This document shows, piece by piece, positions 10,588-22,332 of a stretch of 64,000 nt of DNA. The translations under genes were made by a program, and so were the position numbers. The number at the start of each line of letters is the position of its first letter. Position 1 is the first letter of the stretch. Source of the stretch: Corynebacterium vitaeruminis DSM 20294 (GTDB lineage: Bacteria > Actinomycetota > Actinomycetes > Mycobacteriales > Mycobacteriaceae). Location of the stretch: contig NZ_CP004353.1 in NCBI RefSeq assembly GCF_000550805.1, positions 868,001 to 932,000 of the forward strand, in the 5' to 3' direction. Below the pieces are notes generated by a model. That model saw only the letters and a program-made list of their open reading frames with translations. It made no database searches and was not told where the DNA came from.

Positions 10588-10950
10588 TTAGCGGGTCACC
10601 TCCATGTTGCGGCGCGGGTCTTCCATCTTGGAGCGGATGGACTCGGTGGCGGGGTCGATCTTGTTGTCGGCGAAGCTGACGTAGGCCCAGGTGATCAGGC
10701 CAGCGGTGGCGAACTGGGCGAGGCCCAGGACCATTCCAACGTTGATGGCGCCGAAGACGCGGGTCTCGACGAAATCGACCGCGAAGGTCGCGGTGACGAT
10801 GTAGAACAGGTACCAGGCGAGGAAGCCCACGGTAACCGGGAACGCGAAGCCGCGGAAGGTGCGGCGCAGGGAGGAGAACTCTTCGGTCTGGCTCATGGCC
10901 AGGAATTCTTCGGGGGTCGGAGCGTTAGATACGCTTTCTTTCTGTGACAT
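10588..10950 (-). CDS. DUF485 membrane protein, symporter partner
   Basis: 120 aa. Two membrane segments (about 40-62 and 72-95) follow a cytoplasmic N-terminus containing PEEFLAMSQTEEFSSLRR. DUF485 proteins are almost always encoded immediately upstream of ActP/MctC-type symporters, as here. The ATG at 10950 was chosen; the open frame to 11091 overlaps the promoter region. The second pair of the window (27996-28337) has the same order. Confidence 0.88.
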   Translation of the reverse strand: MSQKESVSNAPTPEEFLAMSQTEEFSSLRRTFRGFAFPVTVGFLAWYLFYIVTATFAVDFVETRVFGAINVGMVLGLAQFATAGLITWAYVSFADNKIDPATESIRSKMEDPRRNMEVTR

Positions 10951-11104
10951 GGCTGCCTTTTCGGTAGTCGTGTTAGCGCAGTGATGACCTAAGCGGTGGC
11001 GAGGAATCCCAAGTTGTTGCGCCTGGGCCACCGCCTCGTCGTGCCCGTGGTGTTCGGTACGAAGGAGTGTGCATCCTGCGAATTGCATCACTCAACTTTG
11101 GTGA

Positions 11105-11120
11105 TGTGGGTTATTACACA
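11105..11120. promoter_or_regulatory. Candidate GlxR (CRP-type) site
   Basis: tgtgggttattacaca is a 16-bp inverted repeat close to the GlxR consensus TGTGA-N6-TCACA, centred ~160 bp upstream of the DUF485 start. cAMP-GlxR control of carboxylate uptake genes is known in corynebacteria; occupancy here is inference. Confidence 0.5.
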
Positions 11121-11165
11121 CGAATTGGGAAGCGCTGTCACATCTTTGCTGGTTGTGAGGTGAAA

Positions 11166-11177
11166 AATCTTTGCAAA
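11166..11177. promoter_or_regulatory. Candidate RamB site
   Basis: aatctttgcaaa differs by little from the RamB box (A)AACTTTGCAAA, seen almost perfectly upstream of the second DUF485/mctC pair at 27642. A G-run of RamA type, cgggggata, lies near 11218. Together they suggest acetate-regulator control of the first symporter pair. Confidence 0.4.
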
Positions 11178-11408
11178 TGATCATTGGCAATACTGCTAAG
11201 TTTCATTTCGGCAATTTCGGGGGATAATCGGGCCCGTGTGGGAAAACCTGTTGTTTTTACTGGTAGCTGGCCTGCAACAAGGCATTGTTTTCGGGCGGCA
11301 ATAAGTGAACTTTGTGAAGATTCAATCCGTAGTTATGGGTTGTGGGCACCCCCGTTCGGGTGGGTGGTCTGCGGCGTCAAAGGGGTGAAAGTCCAGCGTG
11401 AATGCGAA

Positions 11409-11446
11409 AAAGGCCGGGCCCGCTGCGGTGAGCGGGCCCGGCCTTT
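11409..11446 (-). terminator. Terminator of the rpf gene
   Basis: A 16-bp perfect stem (aaaggccgggcccgct with its complement) around a 6-base loop, 25 bp after the rpf stop and followed by T-residues on the minus strand. The ~460 bp between here and the DUF485 start hold only regulatory sequence; a 110-codon plus-strand frame there looks spurious. Confidence 0.88.
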
Positions 11447-11470
11447 AAGGCGCGAGATGCGAAGCGAAAA

Positions 11471-12255
<785 letters not shown>

Positions 12256-12669
12256 CCGGCGAAGCGTGATTTCTCGGCTAGTGGGCGATGCCTTGCTATA
12301 GAGGGTAACGGTTTATAACGAATGTGTCACGTTTCCTTTTGTGATCTTATCGTTATCTTGGGTCGATTCTGAATAAAATTGCAGGTCAGAACCTTAAGAA
12401 AAAAATTAAAAAATTTTCCGGACATGTTACTGGCGTGACGAAAGTGGCATCTCAGCCCGTCAACGAAGCAATGTTTAGGTTTGGTTACGATCCGCGCCGG
12501 ATCCGTTAACGATAAATTGAAAATGTTGTATAGTTAGATCTTTCGTGCCCACGGCGCCGAGCCTGCCGGGAATACCCCGGCGGCGAGACTCCTTATATAA
12601 GGGGAGCACCCGACCATCCGGGTGCGAGCGAGGCCGTACACAACAAGTCACTATGGAAAGGACGGACAA

Positions 12670-13056
12670 GTGCCCATCGGTAAAGTGAAGTGGTTCGACG
12701 CAGAGCGCGGATTCGGGTTCGTTTCGAATCCTGGCGACGAGGACTGCTACGTGGGAAAGCAGGTGCTCCCCAAGGGGGTCACCGAGCTGCACCCGGGCCA
12801 GCGCATCGAGTTTGACTTCGCGGCGGGCCGCCGCGGACCGCAGGCCCTGCGCGTGCGCCTGCTGGAGGGGCCCAAGCCCCGCAAGCCGATCCACAAGTAC
12901 AAGCCGGAGGAGCTGCACAGCATGATCTCCGATCTGGCTACCCTGCTGGAGACCAAGGTCCAGCCGGGCCTGCTGTCCGGGCACTACCCGGAGCGCAAGG
13001 AGGGCCACCAGATCGCGGAGATCCTGCGCGCGGTAGCCAACGAACTCGACGCCTAA
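12670..13056 (+). CDS. cspB: Cold-shock domain protein
   Basis: 128 aa, GTG start. A cold-shock domain fills residues 1-66 (MPIGKVKWFDAERGFGFVSN) with a normal RNP1-like GFGFVS. The RNP2 position reads CYVGKQVL instead of the usual VFVHFSAI, so nucleic-acid binding may differ from classical Csp. The extension 67-128 is basic then helical (HSMISDLATLLETKV), giving the long form found in corynebacterial CspB. A GTG start is supported by the conserved PIGKVKWF opening; the open frame from 12622 lacks it. Preceding DNA (12480-12669) is a long leader with tatagt (12530) and tatata (12593) boxes but no further gene. Confidence 0.88.
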   Translation: MPIGKVKWFDAERGFGFVSNPGDEDCYVGKQVLPKGVTELHPGQRIEFDFAAGRRGPQALRVRLLEGPKPRKPIHKYKPEELHSMISDLATLLETKVQPGLLSGHYPERKEGHQIAEILRAVANELDA

Positions 13057-13069
13057 TCGAATAACAAAA

Positions 13070-13109
13070 AACAAGGGGGCGGCCAGCAATCGCTGGCCGC
13101 TCCCTTGTT
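13070..13109. terminator. Bidirectional terminator
   Basis: A long stem (aacaaggg-gcggccagc with near-complete complement, one mismatch) around loop aatc. It serves the cold-shock gene and the converging DUF2771 gene. Confidence 0.85.
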
Positions 13110-13120
13110 CTATGTGTTGC

Positions 13121-13726
13121 TTACTGCGCGGTCTCGCTCGTGGTCGCCGCGGCGGACTCGGAGGGATCCGCCGCCTCCTGGGACAGGTCGGCGGTCTTGG
13201 CGTACTCGGTGCTGATCGACCAGGTTACGGAGTAGGGGGTCTCCTCGCCGGCGTCGTTGTGCCCGATGAGGACGGAGTTGATCTCCACGACCACCAGCCG
13301 CGGGCGGGTGGTCGAGCCCTCCGTCGTCGGGTCGACGGAGCCGGGGACGTCGACGGAGGTCTGCTCGTTGGCCTTGTAGTACATCTCGTCGTTGGCCGCG
13401 GGATCGTCGTAGATCTTCAGCAGCGACCAGTCGTGGTCCGAGATGTCGCTCGGCACGGAGACCGTGAGGGTGTCGTCCTCGCCCACGGCGATGGTGGGCA
13501 CCTCGCCCTCGGGGCAGTCGACGCCCGGCTCGCAGATCGCGTAGGGGGTGACGTCGAGCTTGGTGTCGCCGACCTGCGCGGTGACCTTGATGTCCTTGGG
13601 CTCTGGGCCCGGGCGGTTCTTCCACCACGTCTGGAACGCCACGCTCGCGGCCACGACTACGGCCACGGCGACGATGAGTGAGAGGAGTTGAATGAGGTTC
13701 TTGCGCTTGGTCTTCCGGCTCGCCAT
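13121..13726 (-). CDS. DUF2771 domain membrane-anchored protein
   Basis: 201 aa. A basic N-terminus (MASRKTKRKN) precedes one membrane segment (12-31), so most of the protein is outside. The extracellular part holds a cysteine pair (CEPGVDC) and predicted beta-strands; the last ~25 residues are an Ala/Ser/Glu tail. It matches the actinobacterial DUF2771 family. Function unknown; the M. tuberculosis counterpart lies in the same neighbourhood. Confidence 0.75.
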   Translation of the reverse strand: MASRKTKRKNLIQLLSLIVAVAVVVAASVAFQTWWKNRPGPEPKDIKVTAQVGDTKLDVTPYAICEPGVDCPEGEVPTIAVGEDDTLTVSVPSDISDHDWSLLKIYDDPAANDEMYYKANEQTSVDVPGSVDPTTEGSTTRPRLVVVEINSVLIGHNDAGEETPYSVTWSISTEYAKTADLSQEAADPSESAAATTSETAQ

Positions 13727-13780
13727 AGTCGCATATCCTACTGTCTCACCCCGCAGGCGGCCGCACCGAACCCCCGGGAG

Positions 13781-14635
13781 CTAACCCGCAGGGACGAAGC
13801 GAACCTCGTAGAGGTCCGGCCAGCGCTTGCCCGTGATGAAGAATCGGTCGGTGCCGGGGATGTGGGCGATGCCGTTGAGGACGTTCTCTGGGTCGACGGC
13901 GGCGTTGTTCGGAACGGTCGAGGCGTCGATGACGCCGGTGACGGTTCCCGTGGCGGCGTCGATCCGCAGGATGGAGGTGGTGGTGAAGACGTTAGCGTAG
14001 ATCTCGTCCTTGCCGCTCGAGCTTTCCGCGGCGGGCACGCAGTCGAGCTCGTTGATCTGGGAAATGGGGGCACCGGCCTTGGTGACGTCGATACGCGAAC
14101 GCTCCTGGAAGCTGTCCGGGTCGAGCACGCGCAGCTGGTTGGTGCCGTCCGACATGACCATCCGGTCGTCGAAGTGGCACATGCCCCAGCCTTGCCCCTG
14201 GTAGTTGACTCGGCCGATCTCCTCGAGGGTGGCGGCGTCGCGCTTCATGGCCACGCCGTCCTTCCACGTCACCTGCCACACGTGGTCGCTGGTGCGGGTG
14301 ATCCCCTCGCCGAAGAAGGTGGGATCGATCGCTTGGCTGTCGGACTCGACGCCATCGATGGTGCTGCGGTAGATGCGCCCCTCGCCCTCCCAGCCGGTGG
14401 AGACCAGCAGGTGCTGGCCGTCGGGTTCGACCTCGAGGCCCTCCACGAAGGAGGTGTCGTCGAAGGGATGGGTGGCCACGATCTCGACGCCGAGGCTTTC
14501 CACCCCCGACGCAGGCACCGTCGAGGAACCCGAGGACGATCCCGCGAGCGAGCCGCCCGAGCAGGCGGCGAGCACCGGCACCGCGAGGAAGAGCGAGGTA
14601 GCGACGGCGGAAACAATACTGAGTGGGGCGCGCAT
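13781..14635 (-). CDS. Glutaminyl-peptide cyclotransferase-like lipoprotein
   Basis: About 284 aa. The N-terminus is a lipoprotein signal with lipobox LAAC, so the mature protein is anchored on the outside. The body (~45-284) is a five-bladed beta-propeller of the plant-type glutamine cyclotransferase family: SFVEGLEVEPDGQHLLVSTG, the WKDGVAM strand and the terminal PGTDRFFITGKRWPDLYEV are typical. The family turns N-terminal glutamine into pyroglutamate. I chose the ATG at 14635 (ggag 7 bp upstream); ATGs at 14644 and 14647 are alternatives. Confidence 0.82.
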   Translation of the reverse strand: MRAPLSIVSAVATSLFLAVPVLAACSGGSLAGSSSGSSTVPASGVESLGVEIVATHPFDDTSFVEGLEVEPDGQHLLVSTGWEGEGRIYRSTIDGVESDSQAIDPTFFGEGITRTSDHVWQVTWKDGVAMKRDAATLEEIGRVNYQGQGWGMCHFDDRMVMSDGTNQLRVLDPDSFQERSRIDVTKAGAPISQINELDCVPAAESSSGKDEIYANVFTTTSILRIDAATGTVTGVIDASTVPNNAAVDPENVLNGIAHIPGTDRFFITGKRWPDLYEVRFVPAG

Positions 14636-14690
14636 GGACTCCATCATGCCCCAAGGAACGCCCTCGCACCCGATGGGCAATAATGAAAAG

Positions 14691-15407
14691 GTGCACAGCA
14701 AGCGAAATTCGAAGAACACCGCCCAAAGCCCGCTCCTCGGGTCGCGGGCAGTCAGCGTCGCCCGCGCCGCACTCGAGGAGCTGGGGGAGGGCGGTGTCGG
14801 CCACCACATCGGCGTCGGTCACCTCGGACGCAACGTCGCCACGCACCGCTTCGCCGCGGAGGTCCCCGGATACACCGGCTGGGAGTGGAACGCGGTCGTG
14901 GCCTGCGCCCAGGGCTCGCGCTACATCACCGTCAGCGAGCTGGCGCTCGTCCCCGGCGGGCAGGCCCTCCAGGCGCCCGAGTGGGTGCCCTACCAGGAGC
15001 GCGTGCTGCCCGGCGACCTCGGCCCCACGGACTTCCTGCCGCCGCGCAAGGGCGACCCGCGGCTCACCGACGACGCGGAGCACGCCGTCCTCGACCGCGG
15101 CACCTCCCGCAAGCTCACCCAGGCCGGGCTCGATCAGGCCAAGGACCGGTGGCTGCACGGGGAGTTCGGCCCGCGCTCCGAGTTCGCCGAGCACGCCCCG
15201 AACCACTGCCGCACCTGCGCCTTCTTCGTGCCCTTCGCTAAGCCCCTGGGGGAGGGCTTCGGGGCCTGCGTCAACGAGTACTCGGCCGACGGCCAGGTCG
15301 TGGCGGACAGCTACGGCTGCGGCGCCCACTCCGACACCCCACCGGAGGAGCCGCTGGGGCAGGTTGGGGGAGTCGCCTTCGACGATGAGAAGCCGGTGGA
15401 CTTCTAG
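14691..15407 (+). CDS. DUF3027 family protein
   Basis: About 238 aa, no signal peptide. The core YTGWEWNAVVACA, ALQAPEWVPYQERVLPGDLGP is characteristic of the actinobacterial DUF3027 family. A C-terminal cysteine set (HCRTCAFF, ACVNEY, YGCG) suggests a metal site. An aataat box 6 bp before the GTG at 14691 fits a leaderless start; the ATG at 14673 is the alternative. Divergent from the cyclotransferase gene. Function unknown. Confidence 0.75.
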   Translation: MHSKRNSKNTAQSPLLGSRAVSVARAALEELGEGGVGHHIGVGHLGRNVATHRFAAEVPGYTGWEWNAVVACAQGSRYITVSELALVPGGQALQAPEWVPYQERVLPGDLGPTDFLPPRKGDPRLTDDAEHAVLDRGTSRKLTQAGLDQAKDRWLHGEFGPRSEFAEHAPNHCRTCAFFVPFAKPLGEGFGACVNEYSADGQVVADSYGCGAHSDTPPEEPLGQVGGVAFDDEKPVDF

Positions 15408-15585
15408 GTCGACGCCGATAGGCGGCGACAAGCAAAATGCGAAATCTGTCGCAGATTAGTTATTTTGTGAGATAAGTAATTGCGCCGTTTGTGGGTTTGA
15501 TTGTCCCCCTGTTTGAATGGGAATCTAGGTGCAGAAACTTGACTGTTTCCATGCATCTTCACATTCACTTCACACGGGAGAACCT

Positions 15586-17037
15586 ATGGCGACGACGCCA
15601 ATCGCGGCCCCTCGCGGCGGCCTAGATCGATACTTCAAGATAACCGAGCGAGGATCGACCGTCGGGTCGGAGATCCGCGCGGGTGTGGTCACGTTCTTCG
15701 CGATGGCCTACATCATTATCCTCAACCCCCTCATCCTGGGCACGGGTGCCGACCTCAACGGCAAGGTGCTCGGCATCCCGCAGGTCGCGGCCGTGACCGC
15801 GCTCGCCGCCGGTGTCATGACCATCGGCTTCGGCCTCATCGCCCGCTACCCCTTCGGCATCGCCACAGGCCTGGGCATTAACACCCTCGTCGCCGTCACG
15901 ATGGTGGCCTCTCAGGGGCTGAGCTGGGAGGAGGCCATGGGACTGGTGGTCCTGGACGGCATCGTCATCGTGCTCCTCGCTATCTCCGGCTTCCGTACCG
16001 CCGTGTTCGAGGCCATCCCGCAGTCGCTCATCGCCGCGATGGGCGTGGGCATCGGCATGTTCATCGCCATGATCGGCCTCGTCGACGCCGGCTTCGTCCG
16101 CCGCCTGCCGGACGCCGCCCACACCACCGTGCCGGTGGGCCTGGGCACCAACGGCTCGATCGCCTCCTGGCCGACCTTCGTCTTCGTCCTGGGGCTCATC
16201 ATCTGCGGCGTCATGGTCGTCCGCAACGTCAAGGGCGGGCTGTTCATCGGCATCGTCGCCAACACCATCATCGCCATGATCGTCGAGGCGATCACCGGCG
16301 CGGGCTCCAGCTCGGACAACCCCACCGGCGGCTGGAACCTCGCCGTCCCCGCCCTGCCGAGCTCCTTCGGCGGGCTGCCGGACTTAAGCCTCGTGGGCGA
16401 CATCTCGCTGTTTGGCGCGTTCAGCCACGTGGGCGCCCTCGCCGCGACGCTGCTGCTGTTCACGCTCGTGCTCGCCAACTTCTTCGACGCCATGGGCACC
16501 ATGACCGCGCTGGGCAAGCAAGCAGGGCTGACCGACGAGAAGGGCGTGCTGCCCGACATGAAGACCGCTCTGGTCGTCGAGGGTTGCGGCGCCATCGTCG
16601 GCGGCGCGGTCTCCTCGTCGTCCAACACCGTCTACGTCGACTCCTCCGCGGGCATCGCCGACGGCGCGCGCACCGGCCTGGCCAACGTGATCACCGGCCT
16701 GTTGTTCCTCGCCGCGATGTTCCTCACCCCTCTCTACGAGGTCGTCCCGGTCGAGGCCGCGGCACCGGTCCTCGTCGTGGTCGGCGCGCTCATGATCGGC
16801 CAGATCCGCGATATCGACTTCTCGCGCTTCGACATCGCCCTGCCCGCCTTCCTCACCATCGTCATCATGCCGTTTACCTACTCGATCGCCAACGGCATCG
16901 GCGTCGGCTTCATCGCCTACGTGTTCATGCAGGTCGCCGCGGGCAAGATCAAGCAGATCCACTGGATCATGTGGCTCGTGAGTCTGCTGTTCGTGGTCTA
17001 CTTCGCCGCAGAACCCCTCATGAACGCCATCGGTTAG
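15586..17037 (+). CDS. NCS2-family purine permease (AzgA/PbuG-like)
   Basis: 483 aa, about 12-13 membrane segments. Family markers are the N-terminal DRYFKITERGSTVGSEIRAG, the GLGINTLVAVTMV segment and the substrate-site region NFFDAMGTMTALGKQAGL. AzgA/PbuG proteins are H+ symporters of adenine, guanine or hypoxanthine. The ATG at 15586 has gggag 5 bp upstream. The 178 bp before it contain no gene, and I could not find a purine-riboswitch core there. Confidence 0.9.
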   Translation: MATTPIAAPRGGLDRYFKITERGSTVGSEIRAGVVTFFAMAYIIILNPLILGTGADLNGKVLGIPQVAAVTALAAGVMTIGFGLIARYPFGIATGLGINTLVAVTMVASQGLSWEEAMGLVVLDGIVIVLLAISGFRTAVFEAIPQSLIAAMGVGIGMFIAMIGLVDAGFVRRLPDAAHTTVPVGLGTNGSIASWPTFVFVLGLIICGVMVVRNVKGGLFIGIVANTIIAMIVEAITGAGSSSDNPTGGWNLAVPALPSSFGGLPDLSLVGDISLFGAFSHVGALAATLLLFTLVLANFFDAMGTMTALGKQAGLTDEKGVLPDMKTALVVEGCGAIVGGAVSSSSNTVYVDSSAGIADGARTGLANVITGLLFLAAMFLTPLYEVVPVEAAAPVLVVVGALMIGQIRDIDFSRFDIALPAFLTIVIMPFTYSIANGIGVGFIAYVFMQVAAGKIKQIHWIMWLVSLLFVVYFAAEPLMNAIG

Positions 17038-17056
17038 CCCCGCTCGCCGTGGTCAG

Positions 17057-17087
17057 GCCCGGTTCCGCCTTCTTGGTGGTGCCGGGC
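17057..17087 (+). terminator. Weak terminator after the permease gene
   Basis: gcccgg and ccgggc enclose a second short stem (ccgcc with ggtgg) and are followed by ttt. A diverged copy of the dispersed CGCTTGTCGACGCC repeat overlaps its 3' side (17088-17115). Confidence 0.5.
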
Positions 17088-17159
17088 TTTCGCTTTTCGA
17101 CGCTTAAGCCTTCGGCGGGCGGCCGCAGGCGGGTGGGGCCCACCTCATGGCCTACAGTT

Positions 17160-18011
17160 ATGGGCGTGGATATTACGCACCTCTCCGACCCAGCCGACCC
17201 GCGCCTCGACGACTACCGGGACTTGAACCACTCCGACAACCGCCCGGACCTGCCCGGCGGCAAGGGGCTGGTCATCGCCGAGGGGCCGCTGGTGATCGGC
17301 AGGCTCCTAAAGTCCCGCTTCCCGGTGCGCAGCCTCATCGGCTTCCCGGCCAAGCTGGAAAGCTTCCTCTCCGACCCCGCGGTCGCGGAGCTCGTGGCGG
17401 ACATCCCGGTCTACTCGATCGACCGCGAGGTGCTGGCCCAGGTCGCGGGCTTCGACATGCACCGCGGGCTGCTGGCGGCCGCCGATCGGGTGGCGGAGAT
17501 GACCATCGCCCAGGCCATCGAGGGGGCGAAGACGGTGGCCGTGCTCGAGGGGGTGGGCGACCACGAGAACATCGGCTCGATGTTCCGCAACGCCGCGGGC
17601 ATGGGCGTCGACGCGATCTTATTCGGCAACGGCTGCGCCGACCCGCTCTACCGGCGCGTGGTGCGCGTGTCCATGGGGCACGTCCTGCGCACGCCGTTCG
17701 CCCACTTCGAGGGCAAGTACACCACGTGGCAGCGCGGGCTTGCCCAGCTCGTGGATGCCGGCTACCACCTGGTCTCGCTCACCCCGGACGAGAAGGCGGT
17801 GCACCTCGCCGACGCCATGGTGGACGAGGACGGCGCGCCGTACGAGAAGGTGGCGCTGCTCGTCGGCGCGGAGGGGCCGGGGCTCACGGAACACGCGATG
17901 CGCGCGACGCACGTGCGCGCACGGATCCCCATGGCGCCGGGAACGGACTCGCTCAACCTGGCAACCGCCGCGGCCATCGCCTTCTACGAGCGCGATCGCT
18001 CCCTGCGCTAG
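17160..18011 (+). CDS. TrmH/SpoU family RNA 2'-O-methyltransferase
   Basis: 283 aa. An N-terminal substrate-binding domain (~30-110) precedes the SPOUT knot domain. Motif 1 is DHENIGSMFRNAAGMG, motif 2 LLVGAEGPGL and motif 3 IPMAPGTDSLNLATAAAI. These methylate the ribose of rRNA or tRNA with S-adenosylmethionine. The ATG at 17160 and a GTG at 17166 are both possible starts; tacagt at 17153 would place a leaderless transcript at the GTG. The stop overlaps that of the converging DUF6928 gene (CTAG, 18008-18011). Confidence 0.88.
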   Translation: MGVDITHLSDPADPRLDDYRDLNHSDNRPDLPGGKGLVIAEGPLVIGRLLKSRFPVRSLIGFPAKLESFLSDPAVAELVADIPVYSIDREVLAQVAGFDMHRGLLAAADRVAEMTIAQAIEGAKTVAVLEGVGDHENIGSMFRNAAGMGVDAILFGNGCADPLYRRVVRVSMGHVLRTPFAHFEGKYTTWQRGLAQLVDAGYHLVSLTPDEKAVHLADAMVDEDGAPYEKVALLVGAEGPGLTEHAMRATHVRARIPMAPGTDSLNLATAAAIAFYERDRSLR

Positions 18012-19024
18012 TCGTCGTAGAGGTCGCGGTTGGCGTCGTTCTTCTTTGTCTTTTCGTCCGTTTCGCCGTCGTCGAGGAGGTACTCGCCCGGCACCTGGCC
18101 GGTGTCCTCGCGCCCCTCGGCGGGTGGGGCTTGGCGGTCGGCGTGGCGGATGCGGTACTTGACCGCGTCCACCGCGGAGCGCAGCCGGCGGGTAAGGTCC
18201 TTGCCGAAGCGGCGCGCCGCCGCGCCGGTGGCCTCGGCGAACCTGGTGAGCTCCTCGCCGGTGGGCTCGCCCTCGTCGACGTCCTCGTAGTCGTCGTACT
18301 CGCGCTTGGAGCCCAGCCCCAGCTTGGAGGTGGCGAGCGCCGCTAGGGCGCTGACGTCCTTCTTCGACTCCGGGTGGTCGAGCAGCTTCGGCTCGGGGCG
18401 GCCGTCGATGGCGTAGGCGACCACGTTGATGTCCTGCGAGGTGGCCATGTCGAAGCCCAGCCAGTAGCGCTGTGCCTCCTCCATGAGGTCGATGGGCTCG
18501 AAGGGGAGCGCGATGCCGCCGATGGGCTCGGCCTTCTCACCCGCCCAGTAGGGGGCCTCGAAGGGCTCGGGCAGGCCCACGTCCTCGTAGACGCGCTCGC
18601 GCCGGGCCGAGAAGCTGCGCCGGAGCTTCCCGCCGCGCCAGTGGGCGAACCCGCCCAGACCGGTGTCGGCGTTGGAGGCGAAGGCGTAGACGTCCGCCGC
18701 GGGAAGCGAGGTGCGCAGCTTGTCGTCGATAAGCGACAGCTCGGAGGCGTCCTCGATCACCGTCTGGACGATGGACACCCCGGGCAAGCCGACGATGTAG
18801 AACTCCCCGCTGGAGGCCTGCGCCGAGCGGTTGAGCGAGAACTGCCCGATGAGCGTGATCGGCCACGACGGGTTGAGCTGGGCGAGGTACTTGCGTCCGA
18901 AGCCGCGGTCGGCCTTGTAGGAGGCGGCGATGACCTTCTCCGGGTGGGCCGCAGAGACAAACCAAAGGGTGAGCACGGCGTCGTGGGGCGTGGCGCGGAA
19001 GTAGTCGCGGTCATCGAAGGTCAT
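18008..19024 (-). CDS. DUF6928 family protein
   Basis: 338 aa, cytosolic. The middle part, with FAHWRGGKLRRSFS, EPFEAPYWAGE and LPFEPIDLMEEAQRYWLGF, matches the DUF6928 family known from actinobacteria. The C-terminal ~90 residues are charged and low-complexity (DDYEDVDEGE, then a basic tract and an acidic tail) and probably disordered. The ATG at 19024 is used; the frame extends to 19045. It lies about 50 bp downstream of sepH on the same strand, so probably co-transcribed. Function unknown. Confidence 0.7.
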   Translation of the reverse strand: MTFDDRDYFRATPHDAVLTLWFVSAAHPEKVIAASYKADRGFGRKYLAQLNPSWPITLIGQFSLNRSAQASSGEFYIVGLPGVSIVQTVIEDASELSLIDDKLRTSLPAADVYAFASNADTGLGGFAHWRGGKLRRSFSARRERVYEDVGLPEPFEAPYWAGEKAEPIGGIALPFEPIDLMEEAQRYWLGFDMATSQDINVVAYAIDGRPEPKLLDHPESKKDVSALAALATSKLGLGSKREYDDYEDVDEGEPTGEELTRFAEATGAAARRFGKDLTRRLRSAVDAVKYRIRHADRQAPPAEGREDTGQVPGEYLLDDGETDEKTKKNDANRDLYDD

Positions 19025-19075
19025 TGGGTGGCGCCTTTCTCGCACGAGGGGAGGATGCTGAGGAGGTAAGTGGGG

Positions 19076-20122
19076 CTAGTTCCGCGGGCGCTTCGTGTTC
19101 GCGCGAACCCCGAGCAGGACGTCCTCCCAGTGCGGGGTGACCGCCTTGCGGCGGCGCTTGGCGGCGGGCTTGGACTCGGGGTGCTGGAGAAACTCCTCGC
19201 CCGCGACCTCGTCGACCTTCTCCTCGTGCTGCTCGGCGCTGTCCTCCGGCTCGTCGACCTCGACGCGGGGGATGTCGTCCCGGGTCTTTGCCACGTCCTC
19301 TTCCTCGTCGCCGATGAGCGCGTCGAGCCCGCTCGCCTCGCCCCGGTGACCGACCGCGCTGAGCGAGCGCACCGGCTGCGCGAAGTCGGGGTCGATGAGG
19401 TCGGCGGCGATGCCGTTGCGGGCGACGGCGGTGGCGTTGCTCATGCCGTGGCGCAGGTAGCTCCACTCGGCCTCGTTCTCGGACAGCCCGGCCTTCCACG
19501 TCACCTTGACCACCCATTGGTTGGCCGGGTCGCGGTAGGCGTCCCACTCGGTCGTGCCGAGGTCGAGGCCGCGGGCGGCGAAGGCGGTGGCGAGCACCTC
19601 CCAGAGGCTGAGCTTGGCCGGACCATCGTCGCGGACCGGGTGCGCGGACTTGGCCATCTCGGCGATGCGGGCGCGCTCGAGCAGCACGGGGTGGGCGTAG
19701 GGCTCGATGCGGGACTCGGTAACGCCGTTTTCCTCGGCCACCTCCGCGATGGAGGCGCCGCCGCGGATGCGGTCCTGGATCTCGCGGGGGCGCATCTTGA
19801 GCGGCACCGACAGCCGCGGGTCGACCTCGCGCTGGGGGCGAGGCTCGCGGTGGATGGGCGCGGCCGGGGCCTCCTCTGCTGCCTCGGGCTGGTCCTGCTC
19901 GTCAGCGAGGTCGGCCTCCGCCGGGGCCTGCGCGGAATCGGCTGGCGGCTCCTCGGCGCGCTCCTCCTGCTCGGGGACTGCGTCCGGCTCCGGTTCCTGC
20001 CCCAGCAGCGTAGCCCGCAGGTTGTCATCGACGGCGAGGAAGAACTGCTCATCGCCGTCCGCGGCGCTGAAGACGAGGGAGCTCCTCGTCGATTCAGCAG
20101 GGATGAGAATGAGTTCTCGCAT
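19076..20122 (-). CDS. sepH: Septation protein SepH (DUF3071)
   Basis: 348 aa. The N-terminal DUF3071 part carries the helix-turn-helix-like segment RPREIQDRIRGGASIAEVAE, typical of SepH, interrupted by a long Glu/Ala/Pro linker (~42-95). The C-terminal part (from ~240) is acidic then basic and likely disordered, ending with KAVTPHWEDVLLGVR, a short conserved tail motif. SepH binds FtsZ and promotes Z-ring assembly in Streptomyces and mycobacteria. Next to serC, as in M. tuberculosis (Rv0883c-Rv0884c). Confidence 0.87.
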   Translation of the reverse strand: MRELILIPAESTRSSLVFSAADGDEQFFLAVDDNLRATLLGQEPEPDAVPEQEERAEEPPADSAQAPAEADLADEQDQPEAAEEAPAAPIHREPRPQREVDPRLSVPLKMRPREIQDRIRGGASIAEVAEENGVTESRIEPYAHPVLLERARIAEMAKSAHPVRDDGPAKLSLWEVLATAFAARGLDLGTTEWDAYRDPANQWVVKVTWKAGLSENEAEWSYLRHGMSNATAVARNGIAADLIDPDFAQPVRSLSAVGHRGEASGLDALIGDEEEDVAKTRDDIPRVEVDEPEDSAEQHEEKVDEVAGEEFLQHPESKPAAKRRRKAVTPHWEDVLLGVRANTKRPRN

Positions 20123-20216
20123 AGCCGATGCTCCTTCAGGTCAACATGTGGCGAAATACACTTGGCTCCACTTTAACGCAAGATAAGTGCGTTTTAGCTT
20201 TAGAACTGCCATGTCG

Positions 20217-20240
20217 TTTTCGCTTGTCGACGCCTTCGGC
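20217..20240 (+). repeat. Copy of the dispersed short repeat
   Basis: The core cgcttgtcgacgccttcggc follows ttttcg-type sequence and stands in the sepH-serC gap. It is one of the best copies; compare 30224-30243 and 40296-40317, which differ at one base in the cct(t/a)cggc half. Confidence 0.65.
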
Positions 20241-20259
20241 CCTCCACCCGCACGCAAAA

Positions 20260-20297
20260 GCGGCCGCGGCCCCCCACGTGGTGGGAGCCGCGGCCGC
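20260..20297 (-). terminator. serC terminator
   Basis: gcggccgcggc and its exact complement enclose a further cccac/gtggg pairing, giving an almost continuous hairpin 17 bp after the serC stop, with a short T-run on the minus strand. Confidence 0.8.
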
Positions 20298-20313
20298 CGG
20301 AAGAAAAGGATTC

Positions 20314-22332
<2,019 letters not shown>

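Noticed and set aside
8965..10947. 660-codon plus-strand frame opposite the first symporter
   Set aside because: Asp/Gly/Glu-rich repetitive translation, the mirror of membrane codons; the minus strand is a clear SSS transporter.
15408..15585. Purine riboswitch before the NCS2 permease gene
   Set aside because: The conserved loop and junction sequences of the purine aptamer were not found and no terminator-like alternative hairpin is present.
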